Source: Acidimicrobiaceae bacterium
GTDB taxonomy: Bacteria > Actinomycetota > Acidimicrobiia > Acidimicrobiales > UBA8592
Assembly: GCA_024641655.1 (NCBI GenBank)
Contig: JAHECR010000006.1
Coordinates: 1 to 64,000 of the forward strand
Length of the DNA stretch: 64,000 bases
Direction of reading: 5' to 3'
Part shown: piece after piece, positions 44,047-51,800 of the stretch
How positions within the stretch are numbered: position 1 is the stretch's first letter
Layout of the letters: every line of letters starts with the position of its first letter
Program-made: the position numbers and the translations under genes
The notes under the pieces: generated by a model
Seen by the model: the letters and a program-made list of their open reading frames with translations, nothing else
What the model was told of the DNA's origin: nothing
Database searches by the model: none

Positions 44047-44442
44047 TCAGTGCGCCCGGGTCGCGGTCACCGAGATTGCGATGCCGCCGCGGATGTTCTG
44101 GTCGAGCGTGACCGAGATGCGCGCTCCGGCGTCGCCGAGGGCGGCGGCGAGGTCGTCGGCGATGCTGTTCGCGAGGTCCTCGGCGAGGATGCGCTCCTCG
44201 TCCCACGACGCCAGGTAGAGCTTGAGTGATTTCGACTCCAGCGTCGCCGTGCCGGTGATGGCGAACGTCGCCTCGTACAGATCGCGCTGGTGGGTGACCG
44301 GGCAGTGCGCCATGAGCTCACTCGTGGTGAAGCAGATGTCGATGGCTGCTGGGGTATCGAGGTGGATGACCTCGAGTTTGCGCTGGGGCGGCAAGGGTCC
44401 CGCGCCGAGTGCTTCGAGCTGGGAGAGATCGCTGGATCGCAT
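44047..44442 (-). CDS. queF: QueF family protein (NADPH-dependent preQ0 reductase-like)
   Basis: QueF reduces 7-cyano-7-deazaguanine to preQ1 in queuosine synthesis. The 131-residue protein keeps the signature ATLESKSLKLYLASW and a catalytic-type Cys 47 and Asp 54 seven residues apart (MAHCPVTHQRDLYE), as in the enzyme. The usual substrate-binding H-E further on reads A-E here, and T-G-Q-P-D is T-H-Q-R-D, so activity may be altered. No other queuosine genes are nearby. The start is ATG 44442; the ribosome binding site is weak. A QueF-like or related T-fold function is the alternative. Confidence 0.75.
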   Translation of the reverse strand: MRSSDLSQLEALGAGPLPPQRKLEVIHLDTPAAIDICFTTSELMAHCPVTHQRDLYEATFAITGTATLESKSLKLYLASWDEERILAEDLANSIADDLAAALGDAGARISVTLDQNIRGGIAISVTATRAH

Positions 44443-44581
44443 GGGGGATCACCCTACCGCCGCGGTCGGAGTGGGTCCGCCGTGGCCGGTCTCGGAAGCA
44501 CCGGCCGCTCGGCGCATTTCCGCGTCGCTGTGGCTTCCGGTTTCCCCGGGGAGTTGCTGGCTTCCTACTACGCTCGCGCTG

Positions 44582-45520
44582 GTGGGCAACGGTGACGATC
44601 GCATTCTGCTGAGCCTCGACGCCGTGATCGTTGCGGTGACCAACGACGTACCCCGGTTGCTGCTCGTCGATGCGGTCGCGGACCACGATGGAGGGCTCGG
44701 CAAAGCGCAGGGCGCTGCGGTCCAGCCGTCGATTCCCTCGGCTCCGCTCGATGTCGCGGGTGACCAGACTCTCGATCGTGGCATGCGACGCGCCATCAAC
44801 GAGCTCACGGGTATCGAGGTCCGCTACGTCGAGCAGTTGTACACGTTCGGCGATGCGGGTCGGCGTCCGTCGGCTGCGGGCGCCAGAGCGGTCTCGGTCG
44901 CCTACCTGGCGCTGGTGCAGGAGACGGCCCCCTTTCCCGAAGCCCGCTGGATCGACTGGTACGGACTGTTGCCGTGGGAGGACCACCGGGACGGACCGCC
45001 GCCGGTATTGGCGGAAATCACCGCGCCGCTCGCTTCGTGGGCTGCCGCTGCGCCGGGACGTCCTGAGCGCGTAGCCATCGCGTTCGGCGATCCTTGGGAC
45101 GGCATTCGTGTGCTCGAGCGTTACGAGTTGCTCTACGAGGCCGGGCTGATCGCCGAGCACTACCAGGACTTCGGCAATCCAGTCCCCGAGCAGGTGGTGG
45201 GCCAGGCCATGCCGTTCGACCACCGACGCGTGGCGGCGACGGCTCTGGGTCGTATCCGGGGGAAGTTCACGTACCGTCCGGTTGTCTTCGAACTCCTGGC
45301 CGAGACCTTCACCCTCCTCGAGCTTCAGCGTTGTGTGGAAGCCCTGGCCGGAGTGCGACTGCACAAGCAGAACTTCCGGCGTCTCGTCGAGCGGTCGGGG
45401 CTCGTCGAGGGCACGGGGGAGCGCGCCGCCCGTGGCGGTCGTCCGGCCGAGTTGTTCCGGTACCGGCCCGAGGTGCAGCTCGAGCGCTCGCGACCCGGGC
45501 TGGGCCAGCCGTACCGCTGA
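44582..45520 (+). CDS. NadQ/NrtR-like Nudix-related regulator of NAD synthesis
   Basis: The 312-residue protein has a Nudix-like N-terminal half without an intact Nudix catalytic box (LERGM-type region TLDRGMRRAINELTGIEVRY, then VEQLYTFGDAGRR and AVSVAYLALVQE) and a winged-helix C-terminal half (FELLAETFTLLELQRCVEAL, then LHKQNFRRLVERSGLVEGTG). This is the layout of NadQ/NrtR repressors of NAD biosynthesis. It lies directly upstream of nadA-nadB, and a perfect palindrome sits before nadA. GTG 44582 is my best start; the longer frame overlaps the QueF gene. The effector is unknown. Confidence 0.8.
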   Translation: MGNGDDRILLSLDAVIVAVTNDVPRLLLVDAVADHDGGLGKAQGAAVQPSIPSAPLDVAGDQTLDRGMRRAINELTGIEVRYVEQLYTFGDAGRRPSAAGARAVSVAYLALVQETAPFPEARWIDWYGLLPWEDHRDGPPPVLAEITAPLASWAAAAPGRPERVAIAFGDPWDGIRVLERYELLYEAGLIAEHYQDFGNPVPEQVVGQAMPFDHRRVAATALGRIRGKFTYRPVVFELLAETFTLLELQRCVEALAGVRLHKQNFRRLVERSGLVEGTGERAARGGRPAELFRYRPEVQLERSRPGLGQPYR

Positions 45521-45620
45521 GGGCTCCCACCGCACCGGAATCTCGTCGTCGTCAGCGGTGCCCTGCGCCATCGCGGCGCGAATGCGCAGGCGATGGACAC
45601 GGTGGGTAGGCTTGGGACTA

Positions 45621-45641
45621 ATATGCTCACACAGAGCATAT
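45621..45641 (+). promoter_or_regulatory. Palindromic operator upstream of nadA
   Basis: ATATGCTC (45621-45628) and GAGCATAT (45634-45641) are a perfect inverted repeat with a 5-base spacer, 43 bases before the nadA start. TAATAT (45619-45624) makes a likely -10 box that it overlaps, so binding would block transcription. The adjacent NadQ-like regulator is the obvious candidate ligand. Confidence 0.75.
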
Positions 45642-45683
45642 GGGTCGGCCTGGATCGACCCCGACAGCAGGAGCTCGGTGCCC

Positions 45684-46667
45684 ATGCCCGCCACCGCCAC
45701 ACCCCGTTCGCTGATCCCCGTCGGGGTTCGACTCGAGGGAATCGTGCCCGACATCGAACGGACGATCCTCGAACCGATCATCGCCGAGATAGAGGAACTC
45801 AAACAGGCGCGCAACGCCGTCGTCCTCGCACACAACTACATGACGCCGGACATCTTCCACGGAGTTGCCGACCTCCGCGGGGACTCCCTGCAGCTTGCTC
45901 GCCTCGCCGCGCAGACCGATGCCGACGTCATTGTCATGGCTGGGGTGCACTTCATGGCAGAGACCGCGAAGATCCTGAGCCCCGACAAGACCGTGCTCAT
46001 CCCCGATGCGCGCGCGGGCTGCTCGCTCGCCGAATCCATCACGCCCGCTGACATCGCCGTGTTGCGTGCCCAGTACCCCGACGCACCGGTCGTCACCTAC
46101 GTGAACACCTCGGCTGCGGTCAAGGCTGCCTCCGACATCACCGTGACCTCGTCGAACGCGCTCGCCGTGGTCGAATCCCTCGATGCCGATCGCGTCATCT
46201 TCACCCCGGATCGATTCCTCGGCGCGTGGGTCGCCGGGCAGACGACCAAGCAGATCGTCCTTTGGGAGGGCGCCTGCGAGGTCCACGAGCGGTTCACGGG
46301 TGCGGAGCTGGCCGCGCTGCGTCAGGGTCACCCCGGGCTGAAGATCATCGCCCACCCGGAATGCCCCGGTGATGTGCTCGCCGAGGCCGACTACGTGGGC
46401 TCCACCTCCGGTATGAGCAACTGGCTCCGTGACGAGCAGCCCGCCAAGGTGGCCATGGTGACGGAGTGTTCGATGGCCGACAACGTCGCCGAACTGGCGC
46501 CGGCGACCGAGTTCATCCGGCCGTGCAACATGTGCCCCCACATGAAGCGGATCACGGTCCACAACATCCGCACCGCCCTCGAGAATCTCGAGGTGGAGGT
46601 GCACGTGGAGGCCGACGTTGCGGCCGGCGCGCGGGCGGCGCTCGAGGCGATGTTGGCCGTCGGGTGA
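45684..46667 (+). CDS. nadA: Quinolinate synthase NadA
   Basis: NadA condenses iminoaspartate with dihydroxyacetone phosphate to quinolinate, using a [4Fe-4S] cluster. The 327-residue protein has NAVVLAHNYMTPDIFHGVAD, then VIVMAGVHFMAETAKILSPD, PDARAGCSLAESITPADIAV, the A-H-P-E-C motif (KIIAHPECPGDVLAEADYVG) and PCNMCPHMKRITVHNIRTAL, supplying the cluster cysteines. ATG 45684 has AGGAG 10 bases upstream. Its TGA overlaps the nadB GTG. The operon is preceded by a palindrome and a NadQ-like regulator gene. Confidence 0.96.
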   Translation: MPATATPRSLIPVGVRLEGIVPDIERTILEPIIAEIEELKQARNAVVLAHNYMTPDIFHGVADLRGDSLQLARLAAQTDADVIVMAGVHFMAETAKILSPDKTVLIPDARAGCSLAESITPADIAVLRAQYPDAPVVTYVNTSAAVKAASDITVTSSNALAVVESLDADRVIFTPDRFLGAWVAGQTTKQIVLWEGACEVHERFTGAELAALRQGHPGLKIIAHPECPGDVLAEADYVGSTSGMSNWLRDEQPAKVAMVTECSMADNVAELAPATEFIRPCNMCPHMKRITVHNIRTALENLEVEVHVEADVAAGARAALEAMLAVG

Positions 46668-48241
46668 ACGTCAGGTCGCCAATCTTGGTCCGGCACCACC
46701 GTGTCGTGGTGATCGGGTCCGGCATCGCCGGGCTCACCGCAGCGCTGCGCGTCGGCGACTGCGCCGTCGTCACCAAGACCTCCCTCGGAGAGGGCTCGAG
46801 CCGTTGGGCCCAAGGCGGCGTCGCCGCCGCGATCGCGCCAAACGATGCGGCAGCTGCGCACGGCGCCGACACCCTGGTCGCGGGGCGAGGCCTCTCCGAC
46901 CCCGTCGCCGTCGAGGCTGCAACGACCGGGGGACCGGCGATGATCGCCTGGTTGCGGAACCTGGGAGCGGATTTCGACACCGATGCCGATGGGAACCTCC
47001 TGCTCGGCCGTGAGGCCGGCCATTCCGTGCATCGCATCGTGCACGCCAATGGAGACGCAACGGGTGCGGAGATCATGCGCGCCCTCCGGTCCGCCGTGCT
47101 TGCCCGTGCTGACATCGCTCTCTACGAGGACACCGTTGCCGTCGACCTCGTTCGTCGCGACGACCGAGTCTGCGGCGTGCTCGTGCTCGACATCGACCGA
47201 CGGCCGGTGGTCATCGGCGCTGAGTGCGTCGTGCTCGCCACGGGTGGGATGGGAAGGCTGTACGCAGCGACCACGAACCCACCGGAGGCCACCGGGGACG
47301 GTCTGGCCATGGCGCTGCGGGCGGGAGCCGTGATCCGTGATCCCGAGCTCGTGCAGTTCCACCCCACCGCGCTCGACACCGACCTCGATCCCCGCCCGCT
47401 GCTCACCGAGGCCTTGCGAGGCGCCGGGGCCCACCTGCTCGACAGCAACGGGTACCGCTACATGACCGACGTGCATCCGGATGCAGAGCTAGCCCCGCGC
47501 GACGTCGTCGCCCGCGCGAACTGGCGCGTCCTTCGATCGGGTCCGGCGTTGCTCGACCTGCGCCACATCGCCGATCTGGCCGAGCGGTTCCCCACCGCGG
47601 TCGCATCGGCGCGACGAGCCGGTCTCGATCCGGCCCGGGAGCCGTTGCCGATCACGCCCGCGCAGCATTACCACATGGGCGGCGTGAGAACCGACGGCGA
47701 CGGACGCACCTCGCTCGGCGGGTTGTACGCGTGCGGCGAGGTCGCGTCGACCGGTCTCCATGGGGCGAATCGGTTGGCCAGCAACTCCCTGCTGGAGGGC
47801 TTGGTCTTCGGCGCCCGGGTGGCCGCAGCCATTGCCCGCGACGCGAACACCGCCAGGTCGGAGGGACAAGTGGTGATGCCGCGAGGCGCGTTGGAGGTTC
47901 GCGACGACGACCCCGCCGAGATGGATGCGCTCCGCCGCGTGATGTGGGACGTCGCCGGGCTGGTCCGCGACGAGGCCGGCCTGCGAGCGGGGTTGGCGAC
48001 GGTCGCATCGATGGCACCTGCTCTCGGGCGGAGCCTGATCGGTCGCAACATGATCGTGGTGGCGTCGGCGGTCCTCAGCGGCGCGCTCGAGCGCGAGGAG
48101 TCCCGGGGGAGCCATTACCGGGTCGACCATCCCGTCATCGATCCGGGTGAGCCACGTTCGACGATGCTGCGGTGGGAGCCGGTCGACGATGTGCTCACGC
48201 TCGACCCCTCGCCAATGATCGCGCGCGGTCACGCCGTCTGA
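46664..48241 (+). CDS. nadB: L-aspartate oxidase NadB
   Basis: NadB oxidises L-aspartate to iminoaspartate for NadA. The 525-residue flavoprotein has the FAD Rossmann motif VVVIGSGIAGLTAALRV, the SRWAQGGVAAAI motif, H-x-T-x-E-type active-site stretches (VQFHPTALDTD), the QHYHMGGVRTDGDGRTS region and YACGEVASTGLHGANRLASN. GTG 46664 overlaps the nadA stop (GTGA). The third gene of the usual operon, nadC, is not here: the next gene, larB, faces the other way 16 bases on. Confidence 0.96.
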   Translation: MNVRSPILVRHHRVVVIGSGIAGLTAALRVGDCAVVTKTSLGEGSSRWAQGGVAAAIAPNDAAAAHGADTLVAGRGLSDPVAVEAATTGGPAMIAWLRNLGADFDTDADGNLLLGREAGHSVHRIVHANGDATGAEIMRALRSAVLARADIALYEDTVAVDLVRRDDRVCGVLVLDIDRRPVVIGAECVVLATGGMGRLYAATTNPPEATGDGLAMALRAGAVIRDPELVQFHPTALDTDLDPRPLLTEALRGAGAHLLDSNGYRYMTDVHPDAELAPRDVVARANWRVLRSGPALLDLRHIADLAERFPTAVASARRAGLDPAREPLPITPAQHYHMGGVRTDGDGRTSLGGLYACGEVASTGLHGANRLASNSLLEGLVFGARVAAAIARDANTARSEGQVVMPRGALEVRDDDPAEMDALRRVMWDVAGLVRDEAGLRAGLATVASMAPALGRSLIGRNMIVVASAVLSGALEREESRGSHYRVDHPVIDPGEPRSTMLRWEPVDDVLTLDPSPMIARGHAV

Positions 48242-48257
48242 GGAGGCCCGGCCCGAC

Positions 48258-48917
48258 TCAGTTGCTCAGGCGCAATGCCCGAAGCGCAGCGCATGCGGCG
48301 CCGTACCCGTTGTCGATGTTGCAGGCAACGACGCCGGGAGCGCAGCTCGACAACGCTGCATGCAACGCCAGGCGTCCATGCTCGGCGACGCCGTACCCAT
48401 GCGAAGTGGGCACGGCGATCATGACTCCAGGCACGAGGCCGGCGAGAACGCTGAAGAGCGCGCCCTCCATGCCGGCCACGGCGATCACCACCGGGAACCG
48501 GGCGATCTCGTCGGCTCGATCGAGCAGCCGCCAGATTCCGGCGACGCCGACGTCCGCGACGAGCCGGGAGCCGACGCCATGGAAGGCGAGGGTCCGAGTG
48601 GCCTCGCGGGCGGTGCGCAGATCGACCGTACCTGCGGACACCACGGCAACGCGTTCGGGTCCCGGCGGCGGCGGCGCGTTGACGAACGCCGTGCCCGACA
48701 GCGGGTCGAAGTCCAGGTGGACGCGGACCTCGGGCCCCAGCGCTTCGTGCGCGGTGGCCTCGAGGCGGGTGATGAGCAGCGGTGTGGCCCGTTCGGCTGC
48801 GCCCAGTACCAGTGAGCGGAGCTGGTCGGTGGACTTGCCCTCGGCGTAGACCGCCTCGGGCAGCCCGATCCGATCGGCACGCGCGTGGTCGAACTGGATG
48901 TCGTCGTCGGGGCTCAC
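48258..48917 (-). CDS. larB: Nickel-pincer cofactor biosynthesis protein LarB
   Basis: LarB carboxylates and hydrolyses nicotinic acid adenine dinucleotide to pyridinium-3,5-biscarboxylic acid mononucleotide, the first step of the nickel-pincer nucleotide cofactor. The 219-residue protein has the PurE/AIRC-like domain with VAVVSAGTVDLRTAREATRT, FPVVIAVAGMEGALFSVLAG, PGVMIAVPTSHGYGVAEHGR and VVACNIDNGYGAACAALRAL. Its ATG at 48917 overlaps the larE stop. It ends the larC-larE-larB operon and is convergent with nadB, whose pathway supplies its NaAD substrate. Confidence 0.93.
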   Translation of the reverse strand: MSPDDDIQFDHARADRIGLPEAVYAEGKSTDQLRSLVLGAAERATPLLITRLEATAHEALGPEVRVHLDFDPLSGTAFVNAPPPPGPERVAVVSAGTVDLRTAREATRTLAFHGVGSRLVADVGVAGIWRLLDRADEIARFPVVIAVAGMEGALFSVLAGLVPGVMIAVPTSHGYGVAEHGRLALHAALSSCAPGVVACNIDNGYGAACAALRALRLSN

Positions 48918-49720
48918 GTCTCGACGACCCTGAGGAACGCGCTGCCCTTCCGGTACGGCTCGAAGGAGACCTCGTCGTGACGGTCCAGCTCGGCGAGCAG
49001 CGCCCGGACCGCAGGCCCGTGGCGGGTTGCGGCGTCGGCGACCAACGCGCGGTCGAGCTCGATGACGACCCCGCTCGCCCGAATGCGGCAGCGCACGTCG
49101 TACCGGTCACCGACACGGTCGTGCAAGAGCTGTTCGACACGTTCGACGGTCGACAGCCGGTGCGGCGTGACCCTTATCCCGGTCTCGATGCGGCTGGACA
49201 AGCAGGGCGCTGCGGGCAGCTCGGAGAGGTCGTCGAGGCCGAGCTCGCGGGCGATTGCGCGCACCCCTGACTTGTCGACGCCGGCGTCGACGTACGGATG
49301 GCGGACCTTGTGGTCGTCTGCAGCGCGGAGTCCCGGCCGGTAGTCGCCGAGATCGTCGATGTTGGTGCCCGACACGATCACCGCATCGGTGGCTCGGGCG
49401 ATGCGGTCGTAGAGATCGGTCTTGCACCAGAAGCAACGATCCACCGGGTTGGCGAGATAGCGCTCGTCGCGCATCTCGCCGGCGTCGAGCTCCTCGAGGT
49501 TCCAGCCGGCGTGCTCGGCATGACGCCGAACCCGCAGCGTCGCCTCGCCGGGCACCGCAGCCGACACGGCGTGGTACATCACGGCGTGGTGTCCGATGGT
49601 CCGGTGGGCCACGTGGGCGAGGGTCATACTGTCGACCCCGCCACTGACGGCCACCGCGACCGAGCCGAGCGAGGTCAGCGCGTCGGCGACCTGCCGGATC
49701 GGGTCGGACGTGTCGGTCAT
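48914..49720 (-). CDS. larE: Sulfur transferase LarE, three-cysteine (probable [4Fe-4S]) type
   Basis: LarE converts the two carboxylates of the LarB product to thiocarboxylates. The 268-residue protein has the PP-loop VAVAVSGGVDSMTLAHVA (26-31 S-G-G-V-D-S) and three cysteines: DRCFWCKTDLYD (96 and 99) and APCLSSRIETG (173). Lactobacillus LarE has only the last one and sacrifices its sulfur; three-Cys homologues such as that of Thermotoga bind a [4Fe-4S] cluster, so this is probably the catalytic type. ATG 49720 overlaps the larC stop. Confidence 0.93.
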   Translation of the reverse strand: MTDTSDPIRQVADALTSLGSVAVAVSGGVDSMTLAHVAHRTIGHHAVMYHAVSAAVPGEATLRVRRHAEHAGWNLEELDAGEMRDERYLANPVDRCFWCKTDLYDRIARATDAVIVSGTNIDDLGDYRPGLRAADDHKVRHPYVDAGVDKSGVRAIARELGLDDLSELPAAPCLSSRIETGIRVTPHRLSTVERVEQLLHDRVGDRYDVRCRIRASGVVIELDRALVADAATRHGPAVRALLAELDRHDEVSFEPYRKGSAFLRVVET

Positions 49721-50910
49721 GGCGTCTCGGTCCCTGCGTCGTCGAACGTGCGCCGGGCGGCGTTGCGCTCGGCTTGGCTTGCGGTGACTGCGGCAATGCT
49801 ATCGAGTTCGGGTTTGGCCGTGATCGTCCCGTCGGGCCGGACAGCGGTCTTCCCGGCGATGTCGTTGCGTTCGACGACTCCACGCACGAGCTCGGCGCGT
49901 TGTTCGTCGTGCCAGCGCAAGCCGATGGTCGTGGTCTGCTCGAAAGCGGCCCTGATCGCGTCGTCGCGCCGGTCCGGTCGGCACAGCACCTGGACCCGTA
50001 CGCCGAGTCGCCCCTTCTTGGCATGGACGGAACTCTGCGTGACGTCGAGCACGCCGTCGATCAGGCGGAGCAGGTCGAGACCCGCAGCGAGGTCCTCGGG
50101 GCTCTGATCGTCGATCTCGAAGGTGAGGACGCTGACGGTACCGGTGGTCCACCCGGTGCCCGGCGCCGTGTCGTCGTACGCGATGAGCCGAAGGAGGTTC
50201 GGTCGGTCCGGGAGCTGGCGTGTGCCGAGGCCGTGCCCGCTGGCAACGACGGTGCCGCCGCTCGGCCCCGTGGTCTGCGGCTGGAGATGCGCGACGATCG
50301 CCGCGCCCGTCGGGGTCACCCGTTCGCCGCCGATCCCGTCGTCGACGACCGCCATACCGGTGATGAGCCGGGCCACCGCGGGTGCCGGAATCGGCAGCAT
50401 GCCGTGCGCGGTGCGTACCGTGCCCGCCCCGAGGGGAAGCGGCGACACCGACCATTCGGTCGCCCCGCACTGCTCGATGCACCAGGCGGCCCCGACGATG
50501 TCGGCCACGGAGTCCCAGTCGGCGAGCTCGTGGAAGTGCACCTCGTCGATGTCGACGCCGTGGACGGCCGCTTCCGCTGCGGCGAGGCGCCCGAAGATGT
50601 CGATGGCGCGCGCTCGCACGCCGTTGGGCAGGTCGGCCGCCTGCAGCCGCGTGCGCAGCTCGCGCCAGACGCCGGTGTGATCACCGTGGTGGAGGTGTTC
50701 CTCCTCGGGGTACGGACCGACGACGGCGACCCGCATGCCGGCGATGCCGTGGGAGTGGCCGGGGAGCAGGCGTACCTGCCAGTCGCCGGGCAGCCCCGCG
50801 GACCGCATGACCGACTCGAGGCCGTCGGCAAGCTCGGGCCAGGTGTCGAGACACCCGGCCAGGAACATGTCGCCCGCGATACCGCCGACAGTGTCGAGGT
50901 GGACGTGCAT
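49717..50910 (-). CDS. larC: Nickel insertion protein LarC
   Basis: LarC inserts nickel into the dithiolated pincer nucleotide using CTP. The 397-residue protein starts with HVHLDTVGGIAGDMFLAGCL, and continues with VHGVDIDEVHFHELADWDSV, LPLGAGTVRTAHGMLPIPAP and the C-terminal cyclometallase part QSSVHAKKGRLGVRVQVLCR. It is one uninterrupted frame, unlike lactobacilli where larC is split by a programmed frameshift. It begins 6 bases after the PhyH stop and overlaps larE. No larA lies in the window, so the enzyme that uses the cofactor is unknown. Confidence 0.94.
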   Translation of the reverse strand: MHVHLDTVGGIAGDMFLAGCLDTWPELADGLESVMRSAGLPGDWQVRLLPGHSHGIAGMRVAVVGPYPEEEHLHHGDHTGVWRELRTRLQAADLPNGVRARAIDIFGRLAAAEAAVHGVDIDEVHFHELADWDSVADIVGAAWCIEQCGATEWSVSPLPLGAGTVRTAHGMLPIPAPAVARLITGMAVVDDGIGGERVTPTGAAIVAHLQPQTTGPSGGTVVASGHGLGTRQLPDRPNLLRLIAYDDTAPGTGWTTGTVSVLTFEIDDQSPEDLAAGLDLLRLIDGVLDVTQSSVHAKKGRLGVRVQVLCRPDRRDDAIRAAFEQTTTIGLRWHDEQRAELVRGVVERNDIAGKTAVRPDGTITAKPELDSIAAVTASQAERNAARRTFDDAGTETP

Positions 50911-50916
50911 CGAGCC

Positions 50917-51756
50917 TCAGTGGAAGCCGCGGAGCGGGAGGTCGGGGGCCCGCTGCAGCCAGTTGTCGTCGGGATAGTGCGCGGTGCCGTCGATGACGTG
51001 CAGGGCGTAGGCGTGACGGGACCGCTCCGAGCGGTTCGGCGCCGACCAGTGGGGGAGCAGCCCGTGGAGCACCACGAGGGTGCCCTTCGCTGCCTCGAGG
51101 GGGACACCCTCTTCGACCGGGAACGGTGTCGGGTCGAGCACCTCGTTCCACGCCGAGCAGCCGTCGGACGCTCGCCGGAAGCGCTCCTTGGGCGGCAGGT
51201 GGTGAAGGCCGGGAAGCGCCCAGAGGCAGCCGTTGTCGACCGTGGCATCCTCGAGCGCGACCCAGAAGCCGGTGACGGTGCAGGGTTCGGTCCACAGGTA
51301 GGGGTGGTCGGTGTGCCACACGACCTCACCACCGATGCGCGGGGACTTGAGGATGTACATCGACTGCAGCAGTTTCGGGTCGACGAACCCTACGTCCGAT
51401 GCGATCTCGGCGACTGCCGGCTTGCGGGAGAACGCCGAGAAGACGGGGTCGAGGTCGTGCATGGCGTGGCCGATCTTGTTGACCGCCTCGCCCTTGGGGG
51501 CGGTGAGGTGGCCGTCGTCGTCGAATGCGTCGTCCTCGAAGAAGAACCGGATCTTGTCGCCCGAGCTCAGGAAGTACTCGTCGTCGTTCTGGATTCGCTC
51601 GGTGGTCGAGAACACCGACACGTCGGCGGGTTCGAACCCTTCGATCAGCTCCCCGGCGCGCCGCCGCAGCGCGTCACACTCATCGTCGGTGTAGACGCCG
51701 GGGACGACCAGCACGCCGTCGTCGGCGAAGGCCTGGCGCTGCGGGTCGGTCAACAT
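50917..51756 (-). CDS. Phytanoyl-CoA dioxygenase (PhyH) family protein
   Basis: The 279-residue protein belongs to the Fe(II)/2-oxoglutarate PhyH family. The iron motif is VVWHTDHPYLWTEP (H-x-D), and the distal histidine and arginine lie in LLPHWSAPNRSERSRHAYAL; a typical N-terminal GVLVVPGVYTDDECDALRRR is present. It should hydroxylate a small molecule. It lies only 6 bases before larC on the same strand and 44 bases after the ABC permease gene, so it is probably co-transcribed with the nickel-pincer cofactor genes. The substrate is unknown. Confidence 0.9.
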   Translation of the reverse strand: MLTDPQRQAFADDGVLVVPGVYTDDECDALRRRAGELIEGFEPADVSVFSTTERIQNDDEYFLSSGDKIRFFFEDDAFDDDGHLTAPKGEAVNKIGHAMHDLDPVFSAFSRKPAVAEIASDVGFVDPKLLQSMYILKSPRIGGEVVWHTDHPYLWTEPCTVTGFWVALEDATVDNGCLWALPGLHHLPPKERFRRASDGCSAWNEVLDPTPFPVEEGVPLEAAKGTLVVLHGLLPHWSAPNRSERSRHAYALHVIDGTAHYPDDNWLQRAPDLPLRGFH

Positions 51757-51800
51757 GTCCTCAGCCTAGGAGCCCACTGGTCGATCGAACCAGGTGCGGC

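Noticed and set aside
51757-51800. Terminator between the ABC permease and PhyH genes
   Set aside because: An imperfect inverted repeat with bulges around CTGGT...ACCAG is present, but it is too weak to call, so co-transcription of the transporter with PhyH-lar remains open.
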